Origin: Annulohypoxylon bovei var. microspora
Taxonomy: Eukaryota > Ascomycota > Sordariomycetes > Xylariales > Hypoxylaceae
Direction: 5' to 3'
DNA length: 64,000 nt
Assembly (NCBI GenBank): GCA_022836615.1
Contig: MU405266.1
Span: 62,001 to 126,000, forward strand
Shown: positions 32,094-44,768 of the stretch, piece after piece
How the letters are laid out: every line of letters starts with the position of its first letter
Numbering within the stretch: the stretch's first letter is position 1
The notes under the pieces: model-generated
What the model was told of the DNA's origin: nothing
Database searches by the model: none
Seen by the model: only the letters and a program-made list of their open reading frames with translations
Position numbers and translations under genes: made by a program

Positions 32094-33045
32094 TCACAGA
32101 GTAAACCCGGCATCCACCACAACATTGACCCCCGTGATACTTCTAGTCTTTGCAAAGAGAAGAACCTGTTCCGCAACGTCCTCGACAGTAGCGACGCGCT
32201 TCAGCGCAGTCTCCCGCACATGGGCCTCTTTAATCTCGTCAGAGAAATTTTCTGCCCAGTCCTATGTCATGGTTAGATCTTCTTGCTCATTGGTACTCGA
32301 CGGCTTATGGTGGATCTTACGGTAAGTAGCAATCCGGGAGACACAGAATTAACCCTGATCTTGGGAGCAGCCATAACCGCCAAGGCTTTGACTAGGTGGA
32401 TCTGTGCAGCTTTGGTGACGGAATAGGGCTGTTTGGTGTTACCATGAGCCCCAACCAGATGTTATAGACCGAGACAACTTACCAGAGAGCTCCCATTAGG
32501 GATCACACCGGCTATAGAAGCAGTGGTAATGAAAGCGCCCTCGGTTTCATCGAGGTGCTTTTTAGCAGCATGCATCAGCCACATATGGGATTTTACGTTA
32601 AGATTAAAAGTACGATCCCAATCCTCCTCATATGCATTGTCATCGATGCTTGTCATACCACGGCTATAAATGAGACAATTAGCGGTCATCCAATGAAAGA
32701 GTATACCGTTCAAGAAGTGTATATAAACAGTAGAAAGTGAGCTTACAAGCGAGTCCAGCCACCATTTGAGAAGATAACATCTAACCGACCGAATCTATCA
32801 ATGATCTCCTTGATAAGGCGATTTATATCGTCTCGACTACCTAGATCGGCCTTGATGGCAACGAAATTTTCGGATGCGTTATCGCGAGGCAAAGTAGATA
32901 GAGCTGGCAATTCGGCAAGGAGCTTGTTTGCTCGCTCTTCGTTGTTGGCATAGTTCACGATGACCCGGAAGCCGCTCTTGGCGAAGAGCCGAGAGGCTGC
33001 CGCTCCGAGTCCGGCACTTCCCGCTGTGATCAATGCAACAGACAT
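32094..33045 (-). CDS. Short-chain dehydrogenase/reductase (SDR)
   Basis: NAD(P)-dependent oxidoreductase with a Rossmann fold. Four exons (33045-32747, 32663-32483, 32428-32321, 32261-32094) join in frame to 251 aa, a standard classical-SDR length. Visible motifs: the nucleotide-binding TAGSAGLG at residues 7-14 (variant of TGxxxGxG), SNGGW, the active-site Asn region NLNVKSHMWLMHA, catalytic Ser in TTASIAG, catalytic YSVTK, and the SPGLLLT loop. The C-terminus NVVVDAGFTL is the typical closing strand. Intron 3 ends immediately before the codons for PYSVTK, so an unspliced reading would lose the active site. Substrate unknown. Confidence 0.92.
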
Positions 33046-33333
33046 TGTTCTATTAGTGGCAAAAGAACTAGCAAGTGTTTGTAATTGCCGTTTCCTTCTA
33101 CTATACTTGAAATCCTATTTCTCTAAATAGATTTTCATTTAAGAAGAAGAGATAAGAACGAGAGAAGTATTTAGTATAAGTAGTGACCCGATAACTCATG
33201 CAACCAACCATGGTGCAATGAGGGGTTCCCTCGGGAGATGGAGTCTGCTACGGATACCAGGGACTTGGCACTTTTAGGTCTTTCTTCGCGTTTCTTATTC
33301 ACCTCTAATAAACTACAATTATAATTATTAATA

Positions 33334-34019
33334 TCAAATTGCAACCTGCTCGTCCATAGTACAAGCTCCACTATGCAAGACCGAGTGTTCCGGCGTAACA
33401 TTGTTTTGGATAGGAATAGAGATAATGATCACCTCATCGGCGCCCGGGTATGTCGTCTCGTGACCCCATGCTGAGATATCCTTCGTATCGTCCGCAAGGA
33501 GGAGACCATACCTACCGCCGTAAACGAGCGCCGTGTCTGTACCGTTCGGCAAGCTGACTGTCTCGGGATTAACACGCTGCCCTCGTAAAAACACGCTTTT
33601 CATTGCTAGATAGAAGACTTACAACTTATGACACCGCTGACAAACCAGACCCATCTGCCCCAGTTGAAAGTTTATCGTTAGCCCCGGCTCGAGCGGAACA
33701 CGTTTATGCACAGAACACGTAAGGCAGTCGGCAGTTGACCAAGGTAGTTCCAAACTTACTGCTTGAACGGAGCATTGTGCAGCCCGCCGTCAAACCTGCC
33801 CGGGATAACGGTATACGTCGCGTTCACGACACCGCCCATATCCAGCATCTGCAAGCCGACGACGCCGGGCGTGTCGGACGTGGTGAACGGCGTGCTCAGC
33901 TGCCAGCACTCTATTACCGAAACGTTGTTCTTCGCCGTCAGAGTCGTCAAGTTCAGGTACTGCTCCGCGTGCGCGACGCCGAGCAACACGGCACCGAAGA
34001 GGTCGAAAAGGCGAGCCAT
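33334..34019 (-). CDS. Small secreted protein with a 32-nt microexon
   Basis: Three exons (34019-33760, 33654-33623, 33605-33334) join in frame to 187 aa. The N-terminus is a clear signal peptide (MARLFDLFGAVLLGVAHA, probable cleavage after AHA). The mature protein is largely beta-rich, with FKQWVWFVSG created across the first junction and YGGRYGLLLADDTK in the last exon. I recognise it as belonging to a widespread group of fungal secreted proteins of unknown function, but can name no domain with confidence. The central exon is very small. Without it the frame breaks, which confirms its use. Ends with HSGACTMDEQVAI. Confidence 0.78.
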
Positions 34020-35044
34020 GCTTAGGTTGGGTCTGCGGTTCGTTATAATGCGTGGGCCGAAAGATCCGTACGGTAACAGGAAGCAGCTTCGACGTCGAGA
34101 TGCCCCAATGCTGTCGAAATAAAGGAAGCAGCAAGTCTATAAACCTTGACAATGTCCTAAGAAACTACAGAGTATATATACAGCATTTGCCTTTTAAGGT
34201 TTGTGTTTACGAGAGACATATCTACAAGGGCAGTTACGCCAACTACCTAAATATATATATATATATTTGTACCTCGGTATATAACCCATAGCTCCAGCTT
34301 GAGGAACCAATTTCGGCATCATTTCCGTTTACGAAGGGATGATCGTACGTAGCTGCGTAGCTCCCGGAGAATGGCGTCCAAATCTCGTCTTGTACGAGAG
34401 GACCAATGGGCGATCCCAATTCTAGCCTAGCTTTACAAAAGTAAGGTGAAGCCTTAGATCAGCACCAGCTTTCCCATCACGGACTGGAATTACCCATCAA
34501 TCGCATTCGTCTACTCACGGACGCTGGAGAAACATAACCCCGATTTTCGGTCGCGGATATATCCTTACGAAGTATGCAAGCTCACCGAGACCAGGTGATC
34601 GATGTCTCGGTGGTGTCAACAATATTATCGTATGTATGTACATAACTCATCAGGCGGTGTAGGGAACCGGAATCCCCGGAATCACCTTCATGGCATTAGT
34701 GACATACAGTGACATACAGGTAGAGTAAACGCCCGCATATCCAAGCCGTCTATTTACCTAGCTCACAGATGCCGTCGTTGACTACTGCGCGCCCAAATTT
34801 GAATGGTCAGAAAAATCAGGTATTTTAGCTGTATACACACAATGTCCCCGAACTCAAGCGTAAGGTACATTATCCGCACCCCCCGGATTAACTGGGTTAC
34901 GAGTCGTCGTCGTCTCATTCCACGCGTGCCCTCAGCCTACTCATCGGTGGGAATCATGATGCGCCTCCCCGGTCATACCATACACGGCTGGAAGCACTGC
35001 ACTCGTAGTTGTTTACTAATACTGCTGCTATCCAATCCCCTCGA
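34020..35044. other. Intergenic region, no supported gene
   Basis: About 1 kb between the secreted-protein promoter and the 3' flank of SDHA. A TA-rich run occurs near 34250-34268. No gene supported. Confidence 0.5.
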
Positions 35045-37389
35045 TTAGTAAGTTCTCTTGAACGGCGGGACGGCCTTGCATTCGTTCTCGTCCAACGTCG
35101 TGCCAATAACTCGTCGGTATCCAAGCTCAACCTTGCCATGGGGCTGCTTCTGGAAGGAAAGGGTGTGCTTCATCCACTTCTCGTCGTCTCGGTCGGGGAA
35201 ATCTTCGCGGGCGTGAGCGCCACGTGACTCCTTTCGGTTAGCAGCAGAAGTGGCGGTTTGAACACTGTCAAGGTTATTAGCTTGTCTTCTCTCGGTGCTT
35301 GAGATACTTAGGAATACTTACGCGCAAGTAAGCAAATTTCGTAACTCAAGTGTCTCGACAAGATCCGAGTTCCAGATCATGCTGCGGTCCTTGATTCCAA
35401 CTTGCGAGTATGTGCCATCGATCTCCGTGACTCTTCTTACACCTTCATCCAAGCTTTCCTGGGTTCGGAAGACGCTGACGTCTGTCTGCATGGCCTTTTG
35501 CATCGAAAGTCTGATTTCAGCTGTACTCTTGGGGCCATCAGAGTTGCGGATCTTGTCTAGGACCTCGATCGAGTCTGCACCAGCATCTGCGCTGACGGGC
35601 GCAGTCTTGGCGCCAGGAGTAAACTTGTCTCGGATAGTGTGAGAAACGGCTCGTCCGAAAACGACAAGATCCAGCAGGGAGTTGGCACCAAGTCGGTTGG
35701 CGCCGTGAACCGAGACACAAGCAGCTTCACCACAAGCAAACAGACCAGGAACAACTTTGTCGTTACCAGCCTCATCGACCGTAAGAACCTCTCCGGTGTA
35801 TCTCGTGGGAATACCACCCATGTTGTAGTGGACGGTCGGTAAGACTGGGATGGGCTGCTTGCGAACATCAACACCCGAAAAGATGGCAGCAGTCTCAGAG
35901 ATACCAGGTAGACGTTCGGCAAGGATTTCGGCAGGCAAGTGACTTAGCTGAAGGAAGATGTGATCCTTCTCGGCGCCAACACCTCGTCCCTCGCGAATTT
36001 CCAAGGTCATGGATCGCGAAACGACGTCACGACTGGCCAAATCCTTGGCGGTAGGTGCGTATCGCTCCATGAACCGCTCACCCTCGGAGTTGAGGAGATA
36101 ACCACCCTCGCCACGAGAACCCTCTGTGATCAGGCAGCCAGCTCCGTAGATACCGGTGGGGTGGAATTGGACGAATTCGAGATCCTGGTTGGGAAGTCCA
36201 GCACGGGCAACCATGGCCATACCATCACCAGTACATGTGTGTGCTGATGTACAACTGAAGTAAGCTCGGCCATATCCACCAGTGGCTAAAACGGTATTCT
36301 TCGCAAGAAATCTGTGGAGTGTACCATCTTCCTGGTTGTAGGCTAGGACACCGCGGCATTCTCCACCTTCCATGATCAAATCGAGGGCAAAGAACTCGAT
36401 GAAGTAGTTAGTACTGTGTCGAAGAGATTGGCCGTAAAGAGTATGTAACAGAGCATGACCCGTTCGGTCAGCGGCGGCACAACAACGGTATGCCTGACCA
36501 CCCTTTCCAAACTTCTGCGACTGTCCGCCGAAAGCACGTTGGTAGCTAGCGAACAATCATTAGCAACCATAGCAACCATAACAACCATAGCAACCATTGG
36601 TATATGATGGGGGCCAGCCGAGACTTACATTTTACCATCTTCTGTTCTGGAGAATGGGCAACCGTAGTTCTCGAGTTCGATAATAGATGCGGGAGCCTCT
36701 CTTGTCATGTAATGGATAGCATCTTGGTCACCAAGCCAATCCGAACCCTTCACTGTATCGTACATGTGCCACCGCCAGTCATCCTCGTGCATGTTTCCTA
36801 GAGCCGCATTGATACCACCTTGAGCGGCGACCGTGTGACTTCGCGTGGGAAAGAGCTTGGATATGCAAGCTGTGTTGAAGCCAGCCTCCGCAAGGCCGAA
36901 TGCCGCGCGCAATCCGGAACCACCAGCACCGACGACAATCGCATCGTATTCGTGATCCTATGGTCGAGTTAATCGATGTTTATTCTATAAGAGTTTTCTA
37001 CGTCCGGAGAAAGAAATGCGATATGTGATGTGCGACGTACGATAACAGGATACTTGTTGCTAACGTGTATCGGCGCTTCTTTGGCCCGCAATGGGTTATT
37101 CGCGATGATCCGGGCTACATGCGGGAGAACATAATTAGATGCCAATTGGACTATGCAACTAGTAAAAGTAAAGAGCGCACTTACAAACAGGTCGCGTGGA
37201 TGAGAAAGTTCTGGCTTGGCATCTTGCTGCCCGAGAGAACTGTCAAAGCGAGAATGAAGTCAGTGTCGATTCAGAGGTATATCTCGGTAACCGCCGAGTG
37301 CAATTGGGTTTTATACATTATACGCAAGGGAGGGGAATACTCACAGTAGAGCCGGTGGCTAACCTCCTCAATGCCATTGAAGATGCCAT
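35045..37389 (-). CDS. sdhA: Succinate dehydrogenase flavoprotein subunit (SdhA), mitochondrial
   Basis: Catalytic subunit of respiratory complex II; oxidises succinate to fumarate in the mitochondrial matrix. Six exons (37389-37345, 37239-37185, 37114-37041, 36957-36629, 36545-35322, 35264-35045) join to 648 aa, the usual length. The N-terminus is an Arg/Ser-rich mitochondrial presequence (MASSMALRRLATGST then ARTFSSTRPV). Functional motifs: the dinucleotide-binding GAGGSGLRAA, the covalent-flavin His in RSHTVAAQGG, the substrate region QFHPTGIYGAGCLITEG, and the active-site ASRDVVSRSM. The C-terminal region ends in ECKAVPPFKRTY. The presequence is split over two tiny exons (45 and 55 nt). 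Intron 4 holds a short tandem repeat. Confidence 0.95.
36553..36600. repeat. Intronic minisatellite (AGCAACCAT unit)
   Basis: Four to five imperfect copies of a nine-base unit of the AGCAACCAT/AACAACCAT type, seen directly, inside intron 4 of the succinate dehydrogenase gene. Confidence 0.75.
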
Positions 37390-38144
37390 CGTGGATTGGA
37401 AACGTATTAGAAGGAGGGGTTACGCCAACGACGACGAGGAGGCTCTTGTCTTGTCCTGCAAGTCTCGGGAATGGCTAATGGCGAATGGCGAAATCCAGAA
37501 GTCCAGAAAAAAAGTGATGATGCCGGCGAAGTTCAACCGCAGCTTCCAGACAATTGAGCGATGGTCCAATAGCGTCGTTTCTGATTACCGAGGGATAAAT
37601 AAAACCGGGCATTTCCACAAGTATTTCGTACCTACCACCTTCCATCCCACCTTGCCCACCCTAACCGCACCTACAGTAAGCACTTTAGCCACCAGCATCA
37701 TAATCACGTGTCAGACATATTGAGTGCATTGTTAATAATTCATTTAACCATAACGGTCTTTTTCCAACAAGCCGATGATCTAACAACATGTATGACGATG
37801 TATGTACTTAGGGGTAGAATAGTCTACGAAGCAGTCACATATAAAAAGAGAAAACGTCAAGTAATATGTAAATCAAGGCATGTAGGAAAAGTAACGCCTA
37901 GCATGCTATTATGGTGATCGGGTATACCAGAAGGCTAAAAAGCCATATCGAATCGTCTAGCTATCCATGCCCTGTTCGACATGCCCTATTCCATGATCAT
38001 CTTGAAATGCAACTGAATGCAAATGATTCCTCCCCTACCTGGCATTTTGTCGTGCCCATCCACAAATGCAACAATGTTGATTCCCTAGTCCTAAACACCG
38101 ACTCCAATCATGTTCTCGGCTCGTAGCCCTTAGGAAGAGTCCTC
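37390..38144. other. Intergenic region with SDHA promoter
   Basis: About 750 bp upstream of SDHA and downstream of the PX protein gene. No gene is supported; a frame of 175 codons overlapping the SDHA start on the plus strand is antisense. Confidence 0.5.
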
Positions 38145-41100
38145 TTAGGGTGCTAATACTTGTCGTAGCATCTCGATGAAGTTTTCTTTCAGGTTGTGGA
38201 CCTCGCTGACTTCAGGTTTCTGGGGTTCGCCGGCGCGAGCCTTGAGGCGATCTTGCCTCTTCGCCCTCCTTCGTCTCTCGGCGTCGATGGGGTCTAGTTC
38301 GTCCTCTATCTCGGCCTCGGCCTCGTCGTCGGATCCATCGTCGTAGCTCATATCTTCTAAATCCATATCGTTAAGTCCAAAATCACTGGCTTGGAAACTA
38401 GTCATACCCGGCATACTGGCATCGCCAACAGAACCCTCGGCGGCCATTTTTTGTCTGGTTTTGTCATGGTGCCACTTCTTGCGGGCTTCCTGCCAGGAAA
38501 TGAGTTGATTGATTTCCCCAACCGCCTTCTCCTTATCCAGGCTGTTGCTCGCAACACCTCCTTCGAAAAGAGCGTTGATGTCTAGTGCTCCACCCGCAGG
38601 TCCTTTTCTTAGGAATTCTAGGATGCCTTCGATCCAGCCCATAAGCTGTGTGAAGAGGCCGTTATCATGCGTATGGACCTCGTGGACGAATTTGTAGAAG
38701 TTGTGCTCGTGGCGTTGACATAGATCAATAAACGCTTGCACCGTCTGATTCGGATCAGCCGAAGCATCCTGATCTCTGCATTTGTCGACGACCTGTCGAA
38801 GTGTTAGTAGCTTTGAACTTCACTTCAAGAATTTACGTACCTGAATCATGTCATCGATGAAAACGGCAAAATCAGTGATGCTGTTATACACATTGGCCGA
38901 CTTGTACACTCTCACGAGAGGTTCGTAGAAGATAGTGAAAAGATCTCGAAGTAGCTGCAGAGTGACAGGTTCCTCGATCAGACTAAGCATCATTGCCTTG
39001 TCTCGTTGTCTAGTTTGCAATTTCATCAACTGCTTCAGATACGAGAAAAGTTGCGCGCCTTGCTTGAATTCCTCGTCGACATTCTCCACTGCATTGTTGA
39101 AAGCGACATATGCATTGTACAGTCTTCCAATTTGATCGGCAGTGAGCGCCGGCTCGAATAGTTCAGAGCGTAAGATAGCCACGAGAATATCGACGCTCTC
39201 GGATTCGGCCTCCTCTCGAATTGCAACCTTGACGTGTTCCTCGGCGTCGATGAATTGTTTGAGTTTTTGTACGAATACCTCGTCTCCTATTTTAGCGGCT
39301 AGAGCGTCGATCGATTTCTGCTGACTCCGGATTCCGTCGTTCAAAGTCAACGAGAAAATACGTTGCATCAGAGAGCGAGACCCAAAAGGTTGTGCCAAGA
39401 ATATGTCGAGCACCGCAGACATCACGGCAGCCGGATTCGCAATGCGGATTACATTCTTCATGATTGTGTACGGTATTAGAGAGTGGATTCGCTTGAGCTG
39501 CGCAAACAGTTCTGGCGAATTGTCTTCGGCGAGGAATAGATGGTAGATAGTAGCGGCTACTTCGATGCGGAGCCATTCAGCGAACTTCTGATATTGAAGG
39601 CTTAGATCTTGAATGGTATCCTTATCCTTGATCTCTTGAAGAAGCATCGTTAACCCATTGTGCTCAACGATATCTTGTCGGAACTGCTCCATATACACAT
39701 CTAATTCGGCGGCTCTTTTCCTTGCTATTTCGTAGAATTGCTTCTGCTCCTCTACACGCTTCTCGTCGACGGCTTTGCGCCGGATGATGTCTTCAACGTC
39801 TGCATCGGTTGGCGTGATCGGATCATGGGTTAGAAATTGTTGCAGAGCTTTGGTCTGCGCAATTTGTGGGTTATGTAGTAGATATCGTAAGTAAGCTCTT
39901 AGTGATATACGTTGGTCTTCGCGCCAAAGGATTGCATTGTCGAACTTAGGGCTTTGAACTGGGCTCACGGCACCATCCATAGATGGGCGCGGTGACGTCC
40001 GGCCGGAAGCTATTGATCGATTTCGACGGTGATCTCTAACTGTCAAGTTCATCGAATCCCTGAACCCGTTGCCTTGAGATCCAGGCGCAGCGGTAGAAAC
40101 AGATGAGATAGACGAAACATCAGAGTCGTAACCACCATCGGTCATGCGCGACATCAAACCTGATGCGGACTTGTCTGATTTGTTCTTCTTTGGCAACGGT
40201 GGGAGGACCTTACCAGGGAGTTCCGTTCTCAGCTGTTTATGTAATCGGGAGAACTCGCCGTATCGTCTGCCTATGTAGTGTTCAATCTCGCCCTTCCGCT
40301 TGACGCGTAATATAAACTCCTAGAATAGGTCAGTATAGGAATTCCCGAAACATATTGAAGGTAGATACTTACCGCATGCTTATGACGCCTGATGTTTCTC
40401 TTGACAAGGGTAATGCGCACACCAGCGACGTTGACATCCCATCCGTTAACATAATTTCCTTCCGGCATAGAATTTAACATGCCAGTGTCGATCGCATCAC
40501 GATCGACAATCTCCATCTCTGCGAATCTTATTCGTTCCTCGAACCCGGAGGCCGTAGGGACCCCCGACACCATCATCAGTTCGACTAACTTTCGACATTT
40601 TAACGCTAGTTTGCGGCGTTTGGTCTCTTCTAACCGGTCCTCGGAGGACGAGATGTTTTTGCTAGCAAAGGACTCGAGGAACTAAACATGTGGCGGCGGC
40701 AGCGTCAATATAACGAACGTAATACATTACCAGCTAGGGAGACTACCTACCACTTGTAACTTGTCCTGCCAAAACTCCTTCTCCTTGGCCTTATCCAGGA
40801 ATGGGAACTCCCGTATATGGTGTACGAATATGTAACGTAGGAGAGGGAGCTCAGAATCGTAGGGTGATACCTCACCGAAATCCGACTTGAAGGGCGCACC
40901 GAATCTCCGAAGCGCGGTAGGGGAATTCAATTCGGAAATCTCCCAGTTGACCTGTTCAGATATGAGCTCTCGTTTGAGATCTGCAAGGCACAAGGCACAA
41001 GGCACAACAGTTAGTTTCGATGATCATTAAGCCACAGGTAGGGTAAAGTACGAACAATGCTCTTGTTTTCCGGTCAAGGTCTGACCTGGAGGGGCCGAAG

Positions 41101-41158
41101 AATTATTGGTAATAGAATCGCGGGGTGCACCCCCCTGGGCGGAATCCGCACCAGACAT
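38145..41158 (-). CDS. PX/DUF3818 lipid-binding protein (YPR097W/Lec1 type)
   Basis: Five exons (41158-41056, 40980-40751, 40681-40373, 40319-38841, 38792-38145) join in frame to 922 aa. The N-terminal PX-associated region (QEHYLKRELISEQVNWEIS, LLRYIFVHHIREFPFLD) is followed by the PX domain (FILRVKRKGEIEHYIGRRYGE), the Ser/Pro-rich linker and the long PXB/DUF3818 helical region, ending in a charged tail (DEAEAEIEDELDPIDAERRRR). Yeast YPR097W (Lec1) has this architecture and acts in lipid homeostasis at ER contact sites. Transfer of that role is inference. The linker contains HRRNRS, which fits an HxRxxS phosphosite. Intron 1 ends in three copies of a seven-base repeat next to the acceptor. 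Confidence 0.9.
40984..41004. repeat. Heptamer tandem repeat CAAGGCA at a splice acceptor
   Basis: Three perfect copies of CAAGGCA on the plus strand, directly beside the acceptor of intron 1 of the PX protein gene. Read on the coding strand the unit is TGCCTTG, so the array supplies the pyrimidines before the acceptor. Confidence 0.8.
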
Positions 41159-41455
41159 ATTTGATGGTATAATTATGCTTGATTTACTTCTTTGTATCCG
41201 AGAATGTGGACTGATGTGAGTCGATTCTATGTATGTGCTGCTCTCTCGTGTTCGCTCTCCTTCGGATTCGGATGTATGTAAGTAAGTTGGTAAGTAAAGC
41301 TTTAGCTTGGCTTGATTACCTAGGTAGTAGCTGTGCTATGTATTAGGCGCGTATGGTGTGCAGCTATTCCGTCGGGTAGATTAGTATGGCGGGGAATCCC
41401 CAAATCTGATGTCGTCAGCCACAAACCCGCAAAACCCGGTATTCTGTATTCGGTT

Positions 41456-41487
41456 GAAATCTCGAAATCTCGAAATCTCGAAATCCC
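41456..41487. repeat. Octamer tandem repeat GAAATCTC
   Basis: Four adjacent copies (the fourth with one change), seen directly, about 300 bp upstream of the PX gene start codon. Confidence 0.85.
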
Positions 41488-41720
41488 GAAAATCAACTAA
41501 ACTAAATTGACTTAACCTTTCAGGGTCAAGATATGGGTATTGTAGGAGAAGAAGAATTTTAGAAGACGCGGAAATGAATAAAAAGAAAAAGAAAAAGAAA
41601 CAAGGAACAAGGCTTGGACCTTTGAGGCAGTGAAAGAGTGGAAGTGGAAGTGGTACCTTGTAGATTTGTTATGTACCTACCTACATGCAAGATTCAAGGT
41701 CAAATTCGACCAGCGTATGA

Positions 41721-41742
41721 GTAGGTAGGTAGGTAGGTATAC
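41721..41742. repeat. GGTA tetranucleotide run
   Basis: Five or so copies of GGTA in a region rich in ACCT/AGGT motifs; related to the dispersed CCTAGG palindrome. Confidence 0.7.
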
Positions 41743-42802
41743 TGTGCCTTCTTTATGACGTACTGTCCCTACCTACCTAGGTATTCTCATTCCTGGATCC
41801 CGGTGATCAATTTGCGTTGGAAACTCTGAGCTTATTTTTAATTGAGAACAGCCAAACTAGCAGACCCGAGTTTACTTAGATCTGATTTGACACGCGCCGT
41901 TAAGAAGTAGCGTCTATTCGTAACCCAATTGGTAATATTGATGGGACCGCTTCTGACTACTGACTTGTAAACGGCAAAATTACAAAGTGGCTTAGAGATG
42001 ACGTCGACAGGCAAGAACCTTTTTATCATGTGCCCCACTATCGCTACATGTACATCGAAAATAGTATACCTTTCACCACTAATAAAATTTTTATCCTCGT
42101 ACATACATACAAGAATTCGAACACATTATTTGCGGTGTTAAATGATCGACCCATGGGAATCGAAGGCTACGAAATAGCATTTCTAATACAGCACTGCAGA
42201 AAAGACAAGAGCCACTCATCATCTACCTACGTACCTAGATATGCAGGACTTACACATCAGATCATGTATGTATGTATAAGCTCCACAGCTTCAGCTGTAC
42301 AGGGCTGAAATGCTAAGACTTGATTCGTATAAAACACCACGCGGTTAGAACGGCATATCCAAGTAGGCTAACTAAATCTTAGCGTATTACTCTTCTTTCC
42401 CGAGTTCCGTCTCGATGTGAATAACTACATACCAACATATAGGTATAGCTTACACGTACGTATAAGCCTCTAAATGTGAAATCAGTAAGCATTCAGATGT
42501 CTCGGGATGAAATCTAGTTAAAGGACCAACCATAGGTAGTTTTCAACAATTATTAACGTAAGGGATGAATGAGTAACGATGAGACAGTCGGAATTGCTAT
42601 CATAGTATCACTAGGTACGACGAGAGTTACTATCACGACCTGCCAATGATAAACGTAGCCGCTCGGTAAAACGGCACTACCTTCATGTTGGGTCTAAATT
42701 TATAAGGGGTATCATTGTTTCTACGTTTCTACTATAATGCATTCTAATTTTCCGGATGAGAGCCGAACCAACCAACAATCAAAACTTGCCCCGGAGTTCG
42801 GC

Positions 42803-43937
42803 TCAGAGCTCGTCGAAGGCTCGAAGCACGTTGTCCTCGACGGGTTCCCCGCCTTTCCTGGTATTGAGTGCCTGTCTCACCTCGTCCACCATAGCAGCAA
42901 CATTTTTACTGTGATTACCAGCTGCCTCGCTGATATCTGGTTGTCCCTGTCCATTACTCGTCGCCGAGATGGTAAGTGCGGACGTATCTTCAGAAGGGAT
43001 ATACTGAGCCCCGACAAATAGAAGTATTAGTGAGAATATCGCAATGGATGTGATGATCCATATGATCGTGAGGCGTCGTCTTGTCCTTTCTTGCCATTCC
43101 ATATCCGCCCTCTCCCAGCTCTCGATTCGGTCTCGCACCACGTCCACTCGTTTGCTAAGGGCCTCAACCTTGCCGCGGCCTTCGTGTATGCGACCCTGTA
43201 GTTCTTCGATGCGTTTCTGCTGGTCATCAAAATGACCAAACGAATCCGCCTGTTGCTCTAGTTCGTTCACCAATCCTTGCGACTCTGTCTTGAAATTCCC
43301 CTCTAGCTCTTGTGACATGCCCGCAAGCTCCTTGAGAGCTATGATTGCGCCCTGGAGCGTACCGAGCTTTTCGAGGACGGCATAATACGTGTCATCGAGG
43401 CGTCTCGTCGTCGCAGTCGAAGAGGCACTTAATTCTACAAGTGATCTCCTTAGTCCCCTAGGTATCACAATGTTAGCTATAGAAGTTCATAGCTAGTTCA
43501 TTGCCGAATTGTTTAGAACATGGAACGACGGACGTTATTCTTGTCGCTTCCCTCTCTTTTTGCTCGCGCGATAGCCCCTCTTGATTTGTCGAAGGCGGCT
43601 GAGGCGCCATGGGCCCAACGTTGCGTATGACATCCTCGGTGGCAGAATTGAGCATGCTTATTCTAAGACCTGATTCCGAATTCGCGGACGGAGTTGCTCC
43701 TTCGGATCGTGGTAGCTCGAATGAGCCTCGCGGAAGATGAAGCATGATGCTTGCAGATAAGGGAGGTTGGTCATCGTTGTCGCGGTCCTTCCGCTGATGA
43801 ATATGATGTAGGTGGTGATATCGAGGCAGCTTGACTGGTGATGATAGTTCAGTTATGGATCTTTTAACTTGATGACGAGGTCGTTGTGGCGAGGCGGTTG
43901 CAGGCTTCAGGTGGTCGAAATCTTGATTCTTGGACAT
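42803..43937 (-). CDS. Coiled-coil protein with C-terminal membrane segment
   Basis: Two exons (43937-43534, 43457-42803) join in frame to 352 aa; the donor is an AAC|GTCCGT site chosen because only it keeps the frame to GLRRSLVEL. The N-terminal third is disordered and basic (ITELSSPVKLPRYHH). The middle is a long amphipathic coiled coil (RIEELQGRIHEGRGKVEAL and LSKRVDVVRDRIESWE). A single hydrophobic membrane helix follows (IIWIITSIAIFSLILLFVGA), and the last 60 residues are a hydrophilic tail. This layout suggests a tail-side membrane tether, perhaps at ER, nuclear envelope or Golgi. I recognise no named family. Confidence 0.78.
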
Positions 43938-44768
43938 TTTTCTGCCGGGACTAATTAGGTAGATAAGTAGACTCCCTAAAGTAGCCCCTAAGGTAGGGTG
44001 TCTTTTTATTTTAGATCCGAAGTGATCTTAATGGATAAAACGAGTAATACATCCAAATATCTACTACACCGTGCATTGAAAGTGTATGCATACATGTATG
44101 TAGTGTAGGTTGTGTAGGTCAACTTGGTGTAAAAGGGGAATAAAAGCAAGCTTCCATTGGATCGGTAGTGTTAAGGTTCGCCGCCGGCACACCCCCACCA
44201 CGGCAACATCCGCACTTTCACATGTCACGAATTGCTATGTACGTCCAATCATAAAGAGGTTACACCAATCCGATCGAAGTCCTATTGACGCCTCTAAAGG
44301 ATGGATAAACGACACTACCATTAGGCTTGATTCATAGAATGTTTTCTTCTTTTTTGAATGACATTGCATATGGTATTAATGCCATCCGATGGTCCTCATC
44401 GTGCTGACCATTACGAATTATTTAGACCTTGTCATTGCTCCCTTCCCACCTGCCAGCTTATCTTTTTTTGCACTTTGGGATCCGTGATACTGGGTGGCGT
44501 CCGATCTGGCGGTGACACAGCAGGCAATCCCATAAGCTATAATGTCACTCTCCCTTGCATGAACACCGGCGGAATAGAACCTGACTCCGGTCCGACTTCA
44601 TCCATATAGGCTTCTCGAATTGATCAATTGAAGATGACTCTCTTTCTGGTCCAATTGTGCCGTTGCTATCGGTAGTTGACTGGTCCGTATTTGTGCCCCT
44701 CCTCTGCTTCGGACGTAAGAGGTGACCGTGTATGTAGATGATTCTGTAGAAGGACACCCAGGTGTTGA
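43938..44768. other. Intergenic region, no supported gene
   Basis: About 830 bp holding the promoter of the coiled-coil gene and the 3' flank of CGR1. No supported coding frame. Confidence 0.5.

Larger units (their letters stand above)
41159..42802. other. Intergenic region with repeats and CCTAGG motifs
   Basis: About 1.6 kb. The left part holds the promoter of the PX gene with an octamer repeat (41456-41487), an A/G-rich stretch (41575-41610), a GGTA tetramer run (about 41721-41742) and CCTAGG palindromes near 41317-41328 and 41770-41784. No gene supported. Confidence 0.5.

Noticed and set aside
37196..37723. Plus-strand frame of 175 codons over the SDHA 5' end
   Set aside because: It runs antisense through SDHA exons and introns and has no recognisable features.
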